A stretch of 64,000 nt of DNA from positions 6,481,352 through 6,545,351 of the forward strand of contig OU452240.1 in NCBI GenBank assembly GCA_911728455.2, read 5' to 3'. The position numbers and the translations under genes were made by a program. Of the stretch, positions 22,201-33,499 are shown one piece after another. The stretch's first letter is position 1. Each line of letters starts with the position of its first letter. The notes below the pieces were generated by a model. That model did no database searches and was not told where the DNA came from. It saw nothing but the letters and a program-made list of their open reading frames with translations. Source of the DNA: Marthasterias glacialis. Its lineage: Eukaryota; Echinodermata; Asteroidea; Forcipulatida; Asteriidae.

Positions 22201-25200
22201 AGGATTGGTACTGTTATGTACTTTAGAATCTGTGAGCTTTCAGATGGAAACTAGTCAATTTTCAAACCAGCAAAAATGTGCAGTGAACCAGTCACAAACA
22301 GTACATGACATCATGACGTTTGGCTGGTAACTGGTAACCAGGTAACCTTCTCGCACTATCACACCATTTCATACTCTCCATCTTTTAGTTCAACCTTGAC
22401 AAGGAGGCGGGGGATCGAGGTATCTACCATCGTTACTGCATGGAGCGAGCAGCGGCAACTATGGCTCATGTCTTTACAACTGTCTCAAACATTACAGCTG
22501 AAGAAAGTCGCCATCTTCTCAAGAGAGAGCCAGGTAATTAACTTGACGACTTTAAAGTTTAATCTATCACTAACTTGACATTAAATCTATGGGCATTTCA
22601 AACAGCTCATTATTCTACAGGAATGAGAAATATCAGAATTTTATCTGGATTCAGATTTGAAAAGGCCTATGTCTGCCGGGTGAAAGAAAAATAGTTCTAA
22701 ATATAATAGTCTTGTGCAAGACATTCTTAGCTCTGTTTCCAAGTGCTCTCTCAAAAGCGAACAAAATGTCACTCATTTTAAAGTCAACCAATGTCAGAAA
22801 CACTGTGAAAAACCTCTTTTCTTAGTTTTTATCATCGATTATATTCTTTTTTTCTTTTGCAGATCTTGTTCTCCCCAATGGCCTCAACGTTGTGAAGTTT
22901 CAAGCCATGCACGAATTTCAAAATCTTCACGCCAAGTCCAAAGAGAAAATTCACGACTTCTTGAGGGGCCATTTTCATGGGTAAGCTGAGGGTCCCTTGG
23001 TTTCATTAGTGGAGTAGTAGTAGAATGTGAGAGGTGGTCTTTGGCCATCTTGGGAGCCTCTGATGGTCACCTTCCACGCAGCTCGGTCCAACATCAGCTT
23101 CCTCAGCTCAGCAGTTTCTTGTTGCGCTGCGTCTTTAGCTGGTTGACGTAAATGAGTCTCCTCCTGCTCCTGGTCCTAGCTCCATCGACGGGGTTCCTTC
23201 TGCTCCCGCTCCTCGCTCAATCGACGGGTTCCCACAGCACAAGAGAGCTCGCAGCTAGCTTTTATTACCAGAAAGAAAAAATAGTATACAAATACTGAGT
23301 GGCTCAGAGTGCAGTGGGAGGAATATTATCTCAAGGTACAATTTGACTGTTCCATTTCACGAGGCGAAGCTGAGTGAAATGGAACAGTCCAAATTTTACC
23401 TTGTGATAATATTCCTTCCATTTCACAAATTAACACCACTCAATATTTGTCTTATATAACTGACATATAGATCCTTGTAATGTGAATTTTTCACAATAAA
23501 CACAAAATCAAAATAGACGCCCTGCAGTGGGAGGAATATTGTCTCAAGGTAAAATTTTGACTGTTCCATTTCACGAGGCGAAGCTGAGTGAAATGGAACA
23601 GTCCAACAGTGGTTGAGTCCATGTAGACACAGACGCGCTTTATTTTTCCGTACTCCAAGCTTGACGCGCTAACCTTAGAATAGCGCAATACGCAGAGGTA
23701 AAATAGCGCAATACTCAGGGTGTGATAACATTACAACCTTTTGCACAGGTGCTCCTTTGTTTTAGCAGCGGTGCTCTACTGCTCAAAATCATTGGGAACA
23801 AGGATGATCCTAACTGTTGAATGGGAAATGCTATTCCCATGGGTGAATGGGACTTTTTTGATCGCTGATGCGTATGGGAGTAATATTGAATGTCACGTGA
23901 TGTAAGTTCCACCAATCGAATGACTAGGATCTTCATGTCAGTTATATAATAAAACATATTACTGACCCCCTTAGATTGTTTTTCAAATTTTACTCATGAG
24001 AGAGATTTCCTTCTTTTCTTTGATTGTGTCTTCTCCAACCAGACACTACGACTTTGACTTGGACAAGACGTTGTACTTCTTCACAGCAGGAAGATACGAA
24101 TATCACAACAAAGGGGCTGACATGTTCTTGGAGTCACTTGTCAAACTCAACAACCTCCTACAGGTACAAATATCCAGCCAAAACTAAATTCTTTTATTTT
24201 TGTCAAATGCTTTTCTGAGGATGGAATCAACCATCCCTTTCAATTTAGAATTTTGTTTATTTTATTATTTTCTAGATAATATCTCGGGCATTATTTGTAA
24301 TGTATACTCAGTACTTTCAAAGCTTATCGAGAGGAATTCCAACTGCGTCGGCATATAACTGATGGACAACAGACACCAAGCAAACCAGACGCAAAAAGAA
24401 AAAAAGGGAGACACCAAACATTCACATCCACAGTGCTATTTAACAGACAAGTCTATGTTACAAAATAAAAGTCAGCAGGCCCATGGTAAGTAAAAACATC
24501 ACATCCACCTTAGAACACATCTACTGCGCTATCAAAAACAGGCGTAAGCTGTGATTTGAAACTGTTGAAATCAAAAAGAAAACTTTGAGAACTTTTTCTC
24601 CAGGGCCATTGTGAAAGCTTGTTTCCTTCTTCTTTCAGGTCAGTAAGAGTGACGTTACGGTCGTTGCGTTTCTTATATTCCCAACTAAGACCAACAACTT
24701 TAACGTGGAGTCCCTGCAAGGTCAAGCCATCAGTCAACACTTCAAAGAAACTGTCGCCAAAATCAAAGACAAGATCGGAAAGAAGATATTTGAATCCATT
24801 TTGAGGTGAGTTTTTGGACTTACCTTTACTCAAAACTCAACATTGGTAAAAAGGAAAAACAAAAATCTTCACAGATTTAGATGATGATGGTAGAAAACTT
24901 TCCTTGAAATATTTCTGTTATCGTTTTTTGAATAATAAATGAAATAAGATCAGCAATTATTTTTTTTTCTCATTCGAGACCCAAATTCTGCCTAAAAAAT
25001 GCGTACAAAAATGCTGAATGCATTTTTACTGTTTTTACAGAAAATGAAGCGACTAAATGAGCTGAGGTTTTTGCAAGTTGGTTTTATTACATATATCGTG
25101 ATTTGTGCAAAGATAGAAATCATTTACAGACACTTTACCAATGTTGAGCTGGGCTTTAAATGCCATGTGCTTTTTCATGAGTCGGCCATGTTATGTCTTA

Positions 25201-28200
25201 TTCCTTGAATACAAAGGTTTTGGAATTATACAAGATGTTAAGGTAACCAGACTAAAATCAAAGACAGGCAAGCTGAAAGAGGTCTACAGGAAGAGGGTTT
25301 GAATTCTTGTACTGCCTTTAGAAAGGTAATAAAATTTTTGACGATTTTTTGACGATTTTTAATTCAGAGGTGATATGCCAGACCCTGAGAAGTTGCTGGA
25401 ACGATCCGATGTGGTTCAGCTAAAGCGATGTATCTACGCAGCGCAGAGACCTGGTCTGCCTCCAGTCTGTACTCACAATGTCAACAATGACGCTAGCGAC
25501 CCGATCTTAAACCACATTCGGAGAATCGGTATGTTCAACAGCAGTCATGACAGAGTCAAGGTGTGTGGAAAATAGCAAGAACTTGCAACATTTCTTTCTC
25601 TACAAACAAATAAACTGAAATGTTAAGCAACTTATGCTGTGGTAAAGACAGTTTTCCAGATAAAGCAAACACAACTTGAACAAAGAAAAACTTGTGAGGG
25701 AAAGCAGTGTTGCATTATTTAACCCCTGGGTGGCATGGGTGGCGTGTGTGTAAAGTGCTCGCCTCTCACCAATGTGTCCCTGGTTCAATTCCCGGCTAGG
25801 GTCATATGTGAGTAGAGTTGTGCGTTGGTTCTCTCCTGTGCCATGAGGGTTTTCCTCCCTCCCAAAAAATCAAAACACTTACGATCTGAGGTTGTGCTCC
25901 GTGGTCATATGGGTTAATGTGGCTGGCTGCTTAAGGTACCCTTGAATGCCTCCGCAATTCAGCTTCTCAGCTGCCAGTAAGGATGATTAGCCTCCCAAAT
26001 TATTATTATTATTATTATTGTTATTATTGTTGCTATCGGTAAACGCTCCTGCCCAACTGGCCCTTGCCACAAAATTCCACAGGAGACTGTCGAGACTAAG
26101 TCCACACTACACAAGCCTTGGGGTTTCCTGATAAAACCAGCCGTACAAACAAAACAAATCCAATCGATCAACCAATGCTAGCCTAGTAGAAGTTTGAAAA
26201 CCTCCCACCTCACTGTTGCTTATTCCGATTGCCGCAATCCAAAAAGTTGCTCTTATGTCAAAACATAAACCATTTTTCATTGTTTGACTATAACTTGACC
26301 ACTGAATTTGAAGAAGTTTTTACACATTGATTGGGTCCATGGTGTATTAATTGACAACTAAAGGATGGGAATGAATTTCTTCTTCCAAATACCAATGATG
26401 TGATATTTATAATTTTGAGACCATTTTATTTTCTGAACAGATCATATTCCATCCAGAGTTTTTGACGGCTACTAACCCACTCTTCGCTTGTGACTACGAG
26501 GAGTTTGTTCGTGGGTGTCATCTTGGGGTGTTTCCATCCTACTATGAACCATGGGGGTACACGCCAGGTAAATCAAATTGTTCCAACTCTGGATTTGCCA
26601 ATTGTTGGCATTGTTAGTAAATAACAAATCAAGCACGCTTACAAGAATTTTACTCTTAAAATTGAAATGTATGAATCCTATAAATGATCACTTCATATTA
26701 GACTTTATATCTCAGACTCTGATAAGATTGGTATGCCTGGCCTCATGCTAAGCATGGTTGGTTTGGCTGTGCAGTACTGAATCCATCAAACTCAGACTCT
26801 GATAAGATTGGTATGCCTGGCCTCATGCTAAGCATGGTTGGTTTGGCTGTGCAGTACTGAATCCATCAAACTCAGACGCTAAGCATGGTTGGTTTGGCTG
26901 TGCAGTACTGAATCCCTTTAACTCAGGCTCTGATAAGATTGGTATGCCTGGCCTCATGCTAAGCATGGTTGGTTTGGCTTTGCAGTAATGAATCCATCAA
27001 ACTCAGACGCTAAGCATGGTTGGTTTGGCTGTGCAGTACTGAATCCCTTTAACTCAGGCTCTGATAAGATTGGTATGCCTGGCCTCATGCTAAGCATGGT
27101 TGGTTTGGCTTTGCAGTACTGAATCCATCAAACTCAGATGCTAACCATGGTTGGTTTGGCTGTGCAGTACTGAATCCATCAAACTTGGAAAATACTAGAA
27201 AGGATTTTAGTATGTTGGTTGTAAATGTCATCCATTTCTCGTTGACAGCGGAATGCACTGTTATGGGTATTCCAAGTGTGTCCACCAACCTCTCTGGTTT
27301 CGGTTGTTTTATGGAGCAACATGTCGCTGATCCAACTTCCTACGGTATCTACATCGTCGACAGAAAATTCAAAGCCCCCAACGAATCTATCAACCAGTTG
27401 GCAAAGGTACGCCAAAAAAAGCTTGCTTGACTTTTTGTAAAGCTGCTTTGCAGGGAATGTTGCGGAGCAGATTTACCTGTTAAGCAAAATTTGGCAGGGA
27501 ATCAGTCACGACGAATAGACATTACATGACATTTTGGCTGGTTTCCTGCTTTTGCTTAGCAATGTTTTTCCATGCGAAGCATGATTAACATTTGAGCAGG
27601 GGACCAGTCACAATCAATGGTATTAATACAGTACTTTGACTGGTTAGCTGCTCGACCAAGTGAGATAATGTTGTAAGACTTGAAGGTTTGCATAGTGGGA
27701 ATACAATAAGTACGGATTTGGCACCAGGTGATTTATATCTCATTTGAGTATATGTGGTTCTGAAGGAACCGGTTGACTCAACGTTTTGGACAGTATACTC
27801 TGTCCGCTGTCAGGAGACTGCAGTCGGAGTATACTGTCCGAAACGTTGCGTCAACCAGTTCCACATACTCAAAAGAGATATATCACATGGTGTCACCGCA
27901 AATCCTTACTTATTGAGATAATGTTATGTTATAGTAAATTCATGCTCCTGCACCTGTCTGAATTTTCAGGAAAGGTTGTGGCGGGGGGGGGGGGGGGGGG
28001 GGGGTGGAGGCGTAGGGGAACGAAGGACAAGGCAAACAGACATTGTAGATACTTTTTTTGTTGTATGAAAATTTGCCCAACCCAAGGCCATAGGGTTACT
28101 CGAAGTGAGTATTACAAGGAAAATATAAACAAGCTTAAGTGAGAGAAGATATCTGGTCACATTTCTCCTGAACTGGAATAGATGTTAAGATGGTGGAAAA

Positions 28201-30128
28201 CAAGATACAGGTCGGGAGTTCCAAACTGCAGCAGTACTAGAGAAAATATCAGAATGCCTCATAGTACTGGCCTTTGGTTGGAACAGATACACTGAAGGGA
28301 CGAGAAGATGTGGCAAAACGTGGAGCACGAGTTAAGGTTTGGACAGAAGGGGCAACTCTGGGTGAGAGAAATGCCAATACTCCTTTGTGCTTTCCCATTA
28401 ACTGCGACTTCATTCGGAAACTAACTCTGTACAGATACAGGGTTATTGTAGTTGATCTTTGGACAAAGTCTAATATTTTTGTTGGTGTTTTTTGGTTTGT
28501 TTATAGTTCATGTATGAATTCTGTCAGCTTACAAGAAGACAAAGAATTCTCCAGAGGAACCGAACTGAGCGTCTAAGTGAGTTACTTGACTGGAAAAGCT
28601 TAGGAATTGTAAGTAACTACTCCAAAATTCTGAAGATTCTTTATACAGCAAATCATTTTTTTAAAACCTAATTTCTCATTTTGTACCTAGATAACAAATT
28701 AATTTGATTAGTTCTCCTCAATTTTAGAAAGCACCATATACTGAAAAAAATCCACTGTTACTGTTCATGTTGGCTTGTCAATATTTTATTGATTCTGTTG
28801 GACTGAGGACTGCGCTAGTAAACTGATCATGCTTTACATGGGATCAGGCATACCACCATAATCAGAGTCCAACAGTTTGGGTGTTGAGTAACTGAATGGT
28901 GTTGGATTTTTTCAGGTGAGGAAAGATCCTCAAAAGATTTGGGATTAACTGAGGGTCTGTAATTTCGTCCGCTTTGTTTTTTTCAGTATTACAGGAAAGC
29001 TCGTTACTTGGCTCTCCACAAGACCCACCCTGAAGTATTTGAAGTCCTTTACGGGAACAATGGCAATCAAATGGTACGTAGCCATATCAGTTTACATCCT
29101 CAAAAGGGCGTGGCACCTGTTATGGGCATGTCACCTGTTATGGGTGTGTTCTGTGTTTCTGTTGAACATTGGTTTCCCTCACTGCAAAATTGTAAGAGAC
29201 TCGACAGAGATTGCAAAAGATGCCGAAGGCTGATTGTTTGTCCTTTTTGACTGCCTATGTGATTTTATTTACTTCATGCAATAAATATTTACAAACAAAC
29301 TTGAGTAACACTTACTCAATGCATGTTCTTAATGTTTTTAAGATTATCTCCTTGTATATCATCCAAGCTGTGGATTTTAATGATTGACAAACTATGCCAG
29401 CCTGCAGTATGATTTCGTGTAGTGAATACATCTACACAGTACACAGTCAACCCTCCTACTGTCTGATCATTCAATCTCCACTGTGGTTTTGAATGATTGA
29501 TAAACTATGCCAGTCTCCAATTTTGATATCATGTGGGGAATGCATTTACACAGTACACAGTCAACCCTCCTACTGTCTGACCATTCAATATCCACTGTGG
29601 TTTTGAATGATTGATAAACTATGCCTGTCTCCAATTTTGATATCATGTGGGGAATGCATTTACACAGTACAAAGTCAACCCTCGTACTGTCTGATTATTC
29701 AATATCATGTAAATTATGAAATTTCACCCAGATACTGCACGCACACGCACACCCTCTTTATCACATCTATGGCCAGCGAGCATACAGTATCTGGGTGAGA
29801 GTTCATCATTCCATGTACAGCCACAGGCCTGCTATGATCATGATGACACAGCCCCTTTAAGCCATTATCATCTTGGATTCCAACTACATGTATTTAAAAA
29901 GACATGATGTCCTGGGTTGTTAAAGGGGCACTGTCAACACAATCATGTCAACAGTGCCCCTTTAACATCGTCAAATTTGAATAAACATTTGAATACCGTT
30001 GATTATTTATCTTTTAGACGATGAGATACCCAAGACCCGCCTCGGCCCCGCCCTCACCCAACAGCTCCCGAGCATCAACTCCCGTCACATCCAACGAGGA
30101 AGATGAAGACGATGAAGACGGTAAATAA
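19279..30128 (+). CDS. GYS1: Glycogen [starch] synthase (GT3), fourteen coding exons
   Basis: The enzyme extends glycogen chains with alpha-1,4 glucose from UDP-glucose in the cytosol. Exons: 19279-19492, 20219-20400, 20497-20688, 21298-21489, 22389-22533, 22863-22980, 24043-24163, 24639-24805, 25368-25560, 26441-26567, 27249-27406, 28507-28608, 28987-29073 and 30018-30128. All are GT/AG with matching phases, giving 702 aa (human muscle form 737). Seen: the nucleotide-sugar loop KVGGIYTVI (from residue 71), [47 protein letters not shown], and [17 protein letters not shown] with the conserved catalytic-region Glu at about 544. The arginine cluster [14 protein letters not shown] (613-626) is the glucose-6-phosphate sensor of this family. 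The C-terminus keeps a phosphorylation ladder, [17 protein letters not shown] (672 on), before an acidic tail. The last exon reads G|GTAAATAAG: GGT AAA TAA is an in-frame stop that also looks like a donor, so a longer spliced tail is possible. GYS1 versus GYS2 cannot be decided for an invertebrate. Confidence 0.96.
20826..21210 (+). repeat. Dispersed repeat with GGGCTAGTAAA words
   Basis: The ends carry inverted forms of the same word (AGTAAAAACTGTTATGGGCTA on the left in pieces, and TTACTAGCCCCTTGGGCTACT on the right in pieces). A related fragment lies at 63893-63985 at the right edge of the window. It is in glycogen synthase intron 3. Confidence 0.5.
21706..22255 (+). repeat. Minisatellite, nine units of 61 bp
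   Basis: Units begin TCTCTGGAGGATTGGTACTG and continue TTTAGAATCAGTGAGCTTTC and AGATGGAAATATT. The period is exactly 61 bp with only scattered substitutions. Single related words occur near 4460 and 36175, so the unit derives from a dispersed element. It fills most of glycogen synthase intron 4. Confidence 0.95.
23015..23260 (-). pseudogene. Retroelement (LINE-like) 3' fragment
   Basis: On the minus strand, fragments in shifting frames read [19 protein letters not shown] and then [20 protein letters not shown], which resembles the C-terminal end of LINE-type ORF2 polyproteins. Stops and frame shifts separate the pieces. It lies in glycogen synthase intron 6. I cannot name the clade. Confidence 0.35.
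23313..23420. mobile_element. Hairpin MITE, GGCGAAGCTGAGTGAAATGG family (copy 1)
   Basis: Arms GGAATATTATCTCAAGGTA, TGACTGTTCCATTTCACGAG and their complements TGAAATGGAACAGTC, TACCTTGTGATAATATTCC form a nearly perfect hairpin. A second copy, with only the left outer arm intact, lies 200 bp downstream. Confidence 0.85.
23520..23606. mobile_element. Hairpin MITE, GGCGAAGCTGAGTGAAATGG family (copy 2)
   Basis: It repeats the left arm and loop of the 23313 copy (GTGGGAGGAATATTGTCTC, GACTGTTCCATTTCACGAGG) but stops after GGAACAGTCCAACAG, without the right outer arm. It lies in glycogen synthase intron 6. Confidence 0.75.
24835..25153. mobile_element. MITE, CCAGCTCAACATTGG family (copy 3)
   Basis: The left end AACTCAACATTGGTAAAA and right end TTTACCAATGTTGAGCTGGG enclose the family interior with small internal deletions. 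It begins about 30 bp after glycogen synthase exon 8. Confidence 0.75.
25736..26037 (+). mobile_element. tRNA-derived SINE with (ATT)n tail
   Basis: The head has A-box-like GGTGGCGTGTGTGTAAAG and a B box GGTTCAATTCC about 40 bp later, the spacing expected of a tRNA-derived pol III promoter. A unique body of about 190 bp ends in an (ATT)n tract at about 26000-26030. It lies in glycogen synthase intron 9. Confidence 0.65.
26711..27180 (+). repeat. Tandem repeat of 80-bp and 51-bp units
   Basis: The full 80-bp unit (CAGACTCTGATAAGATTGG, TATGCCTGGCCTCATGCTAA, GCATGGTTGGTTTGGCTG, TGCAGTACTGAATCCATCAA) alternates with a shortened 51-bp unit starting at GCTAAGCATGG. Every unit contains a TTTGGCTGTGCAG or TTTGGCTTTGCAG word that mimics a 3' splice site. 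The array ends about 70 bp before glycogen synthase exon 11. A single related unit lies at 43857-43910. Confidence 0.95.
27681..27921. mobile_element. MITE, AATAAGTACGGATTTG family (copy 1)
   Basis: The outer arms are ATACAATAAGTACGGATTTG and CAAATCCTTACTTATT (in pieces TGTCACCGCAAATCC). The inner arms GAACCGGTTGACTCAACG / CGTTGCGTCAACCAGTTCC and GACAGTATACTC / GAGTATACTGTC make a long hairpin. A second copy is at 37300-37470. This copy is in glycogen synthase intron 11. Confidence 0.75.
28786..28945 (+). repeat. Dispersed repeat, TGATCATGCTTTACATGG family
   Basis: A well-preserved copy (GTTGGACTGAGGACTGC, ACATGGGATCAGGCATACC, GTTTGGGTGTTGAGTAACTG) ends about 40 bp before glycogen synthase exon 13. 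Confidence 0.75.
29376..29712 (+). repeat. Minisatellite, three units of about 114 bp
   Basis: Units read GATTGATAAACTATGCCAG, TTTACACAGTACACAGTCAA, CCTCCTACTGTCTGACCATT and CACTGTGGTTTTGAAT. This is the cleaner relative of the array at 540-1075. It lies in glycogen synthase intron 13. Confidence 0.9.
29735..29917 (-). mobile_element. Partial MITE, GGGGCTGTGTCGTCATGA family
   Basis: Only one terminal arm remains (ATCATGATGACACAGCCCCT followed by TTAA), preceded by the family words CCAGATACTGCACGCACAC and AGCCACAGGCCTGCTATGAT. Full copies are at 32770, 34287 and 44064. Confidence 0.65.
29919..29966. repeat. Perfect 16-bp inverted repeat
   Basis: GTTAAAGGGGCACTGT and ACAGTGCCCCTTTAAC face each other across a 16-bp spacer. 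It sits about 50 bp upstream of glycogen synthase exon 14 and could form a stem in the pre-mRNA near the acceptor. Confidence 0.85.
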
Positions 30129-31520
30129 GTATCAAGATCTTTACATCAACCCATCGTCTTTAAGTGCTATTTGTAAGTTCTGCTTCCAACTCAAGTAACG
30201 ATAGTTAGACTGAGTCATGCTAAGGATGAAAAACTAAAACCAAAGATATCGCTAGTTCGTAGGCTTAGACCAGCCTTGTCTTAGTCAGCCTGCTAGGAAG
30301 TCAGAAAATGGTTTTCATTCAAGAAATATAACAATTTAATTATAATAACAATAAAGAGCATTTGTAAAGCGTTGGTATCTGTCAGGCATGACGCTCGTGT
30401 CGTATTAAACAATAAAAACAATTTCAACAGAACAACGCTTACAGAACGGATGAGTTGTGAGTGGCGAAAGGAATAAACGCTGAAATATTTAATAAATAGA
30501 AGATTGAGTTTACAGTGCATTTAAGAAATAAGTGTGTTCATTTGTTCTTGGGTTTGTAAACCCATTGGGAAAGAGGGGGGGGGGACCCGCCCCCAATGGT
30601 AATTATAAGAAGATTTTGGAGAATGCTAGGCTAAACTTAATTTTTATCAGTCCCATCCTTTTGAACTTTGTTCTTTTATCTGAGCCAACCATTTTAAATT
30701 AAACATTAAGCACATTTTATATAATTTAACCACTAATTTAAGGAATTCTTTTAGTGCATTTTCAATTTAACTACCAATTTAATAAAAGTTTGACATAATA
30801 CAGTAATAATTTTTCCCCACATCCCTTTGTACTTTGAGTGTCATTAGTTAACAAGATTACTATGATTTTTATTTTCAAGAAATATACAGGTTGTGGGTAA
30901 ACTAAATTTCAGAGTAGTCTAGTTGTGTGTAAAGGTAACATTTTACGCCGTAATTAATTTCTGAACCGCAAATATCAGCTTCTCTTAGTTTCATCATCGT
31001 ATTTACTTAAACTTTAAAGTTGCTAAATCGTTCAGTATTGCACATTCTACTTACGACTAGACAACAGTGCAAGGAAATACAAAAAATAAAAAACTAGTTG
31101 TCATCCTGGACTACCTCAGGCAAATCATTTCTCAATAAATTTTAAGAGAAAGCTTTTGTAAAATATCTTTGTCATGTTTGTGGCTAGTTGAAAATGATCC
31201 CAGTATTTTGTTATCCTTGTTCGGACTTCAGTCTCCATTACGCTTTACTTCAGTGGTGTAGTACTTGAACTTGGATACTCGAGTGTGTGATCTGTGACTA
31301 AGTTGCACAAGGCCTACTGGTACTTAGAGGGAAAATGTGTTTCAGCTTAGCGTTCTCTAATCTTAAATAAGATTTATTTTCACATAATTTTGAGGGCTTT
31401 CAAAGCAATGAGATGCAATCTTACCGTCGGAAATTCTACTGTGACTCATGTGACTTTGATGATGGGTGTTAGAAAGCTGTTTTGCCAAAAATAAGTTTTC
31501 TTGGCTTGTGTTGGATTCTG
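30129..31520. other. Downstream of glycogen synthase; probable 3' UTR, no other gene
   Basis: AATAAA words at about 30409 and 30489 could serve as polyadenylation signals for a 3' UTR of roughly 300-400 nt. The rest is AT-rich and shows no exon. Confidence 0.4.
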
Positions 31521-31528
31521 TTAATACT

Positions 31529-31830
31529 CAAGTTCTGGTGGCTAAGTCATCAGGATGTGGGTTCGAATCCAGGTCATGACACTTGTGTCCTTGAGCAAGA
31601 CACTTAACTATAATTGCTTCAAATAGGGGAAGAGGCAGTTATGTTTGTCTCGCAGCGGATTTATTTACCCCTCCCTGTTCTTAGCTGTGCTGTGAAGAGA
31701 CTTGCATTTATATCTCTCCATGTCTTGTTTCTGCACATTGGGGCAGGTTTCTATCCCTTCAAAAAGTAGCCCACACCTCGAGTGGCCTTTTGGCCTTGTG
31801 ATGGGCGAATTACATTAAAAAAAAATAACA
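31529..31830 (+). mobile_element. SINE, tRNA-derived, with GTGTCCTTGAGCAAGACAC core
   Basis: The B box GGGTTCGAATCCAGG at about 31559 follows a degraded tRNA 5' half (GTGGCTAAGTCATCAG). The body has the core CTTGTGTCCTTGAGCAAGAC then ACTTAAC, and ends near CACACCTCGAGTGGCC. Inverted relatives lie at 31930, 41700, 43170 and 58311. The core word is typical of tRNA-derived SINEs across fishes and marine invertebrates. Confidence 0.65.
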
Positions 31831-31929
31831 ATAATAAAAATCTTTTTTAACAATAATTATACGCAGGTATTATTTATATAAGGCTTTTCACATCTGAAGG
31901 GCGTCATAAAGCGTGCATGTCTTTTTCAT

Positions 31930-32225
31930 CAGGTATGCAAAACCGTGTTTGGAATTATACGACTCATTACACGTACATCCATGTAGCACCTTGTAACGGT
32001 TTACAAGGTGCTGTGTCACAAACTGAATGCAGCCTGCTGTGCCAGAAACACCAAAGCAAACCCCCTTCTCTTAACAATAAGTGTAATGGGTTCCTTTACG
32101 TGCGTTAAACAACACATGGGACCAATGGTTAAGTGTCTTGCTTAAGGACACAAGTGTCACGACCGGGACTCGAACCCACTCTCTGCTGATCAGAAATACC
32201 AGACCTTGAGTCCAGTGAAAGTAAC
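31930..32225 (-). mobile_element. SINE of the same family, inverted
   Basis: On the minus strand the B box GTGGGTTCGAGTCCCGGTC is followed by GTGACACTTGTGTCC and AAGACACTTAACC. The tail part (GCAAACCCCCTTCTCTTAAC, GCACCTTGTAACGG, TTTACAAGGTGC) is shared with the copy at 43170. It meets the preceding plus-strand copy after about 100 bp. Confidence 0.65.
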
Positions 32226-32299
32226 AAATTCCAACATATCAAGTCATTCAGAAGTCGATCAGACGACCAGAATACATGCGGTCAATGTAACACAGTGGA

Positions 32300-32478
32300 A
32301 TAGACCTTTATCATGCTGCAACCATCTTGGTCATGCTCCCTGTATCCAATAACAGTAATATATGCTAATATTCATTGTACAAAAAGGAACCAGACTATTT
32401 GCCCTTCCAGCCTCGGTTTGGTTACATTGGTTTGAATGGGAGAAGATCAAGATGGCCGCACCATGACAGAGGTCTATT
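32300..32478. mobile_element. MITE, ATAGACCTTTATCATGCTGC family (copy 2)
   Basis: Terminal arms AATAGACCTTTATCATGCTG and CATGACAGAGGTCTATT enclose an interior inverted relative to the 10324 copy. Confidence 0.85.
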
Positions 32479-32769
32479 ACCCATACTTTTATATGATGAA
32501 AAAGCTGAACTTTAACAATGCATGTTTCTGTCTCTCAAAGCAAGTAAATATATAGTAAGAAAAATCAGCACCACCACGGAACCTCATTTTTAAAGAACTG
32601 AAATTGCAGAACTTTGCTGCAGAACCATCAGGGAGTTCTCTCAGGAACTGAACAAAAAATTGAGTTTCATTTTGTTTTCTTCAGTCTAAAACTGTGTTTG
32701 GTGCACCTAGATGAAGGAATGAAAATCAGCACTAGTGGGATTGGGGACAGGGCTGGGCCATTAAAGCTG

Positions 32770-32962
32770 TTAAAGGGGCTGTGTCGTCATGATTATAGCA
32801 GGCCTGTGGCTGTGAATGGAAAGATGAACTCTCACCCCAGGCACGCACAGGCGCGCTTGCTGTCAAATCATTTTTACAACTGTGATGTGACCAACGGCGC
32901 ACACACGCTTGTACTGGATTGTTCCATTTTCAGCTATAGTCATGATGACACAGCCCCTTTAA
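32770..32962. mobile_element. MITE, TTAAAGGGGCTGTGTCGTCA family (reference copy)
   Basis: It is 193 bp with 24-bp terminal inverted repeats (TTAAAGGGGCTGTGTCGTCA then TGAT; and ATGATGACACAGCCCCTTTA then A). The ends finish in TTAA, which fits an element that duplicates TTAA on insertion. Other copies are at 34287-34490, 44064-44432 and 29735-29917. Confidence 0.9.
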
Positions 32963-33499
32963 ACAGAAAATGGGGCTTAGCAAATTTTATCTCAGAGGAA
33001 AAAATCAGTGAAGGAACCGGTAGCAAAAATGCAAGCTTAACTCTTTCTGCTTACCAGCTTTAATCAGAGCCTGGTTTGAGTTTGCTTCCAAAACTCATAT
33101 TCAACATTGTTTGTGGAAGAGAAAAATCTTTTCAATTTTCTTTAGACTTAAAAAAATATATGGTACAGTGATCGCTAGAAGTTAAAATGTAAAGAGGCCT
33201 TAAAAATTTAGATTTGTTTTTCCTTACGCAATTTGTACTTAAGTCATCAGAAACCAAGTGTTTACTTGAAAGTTTGAGTCAACTAATTTGTGTACATGAA
33301 TGTCGTTATAATCAGCATTACGACTCTGCTTCGCAAGAATTGTTACCATTCAAAATGCCGACAATTGTTAAAGGCACTAGGTTTGGACTCCAGCAGAGTT
33401 TTTCTCAAAGGCCAAATTCTGTCTCATTTAGCCTTTTGAGAACGACTCTGCTGGGGTGGACACTGAAATGTGAGGCCATCAACAATTTTGGGCATTGAT

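Noticed and set aside
26711..27180. CRISPR-like repeat array
   Set aside because: Repeats are directly contiguous with no unique spacers, and the sequence is a eukaryotic intron.
32614..33063. 149-codon plus-strand frame
   Set aside because: It runs through an intact 193-bp MITE with terminal inverted repeats and has no domain.
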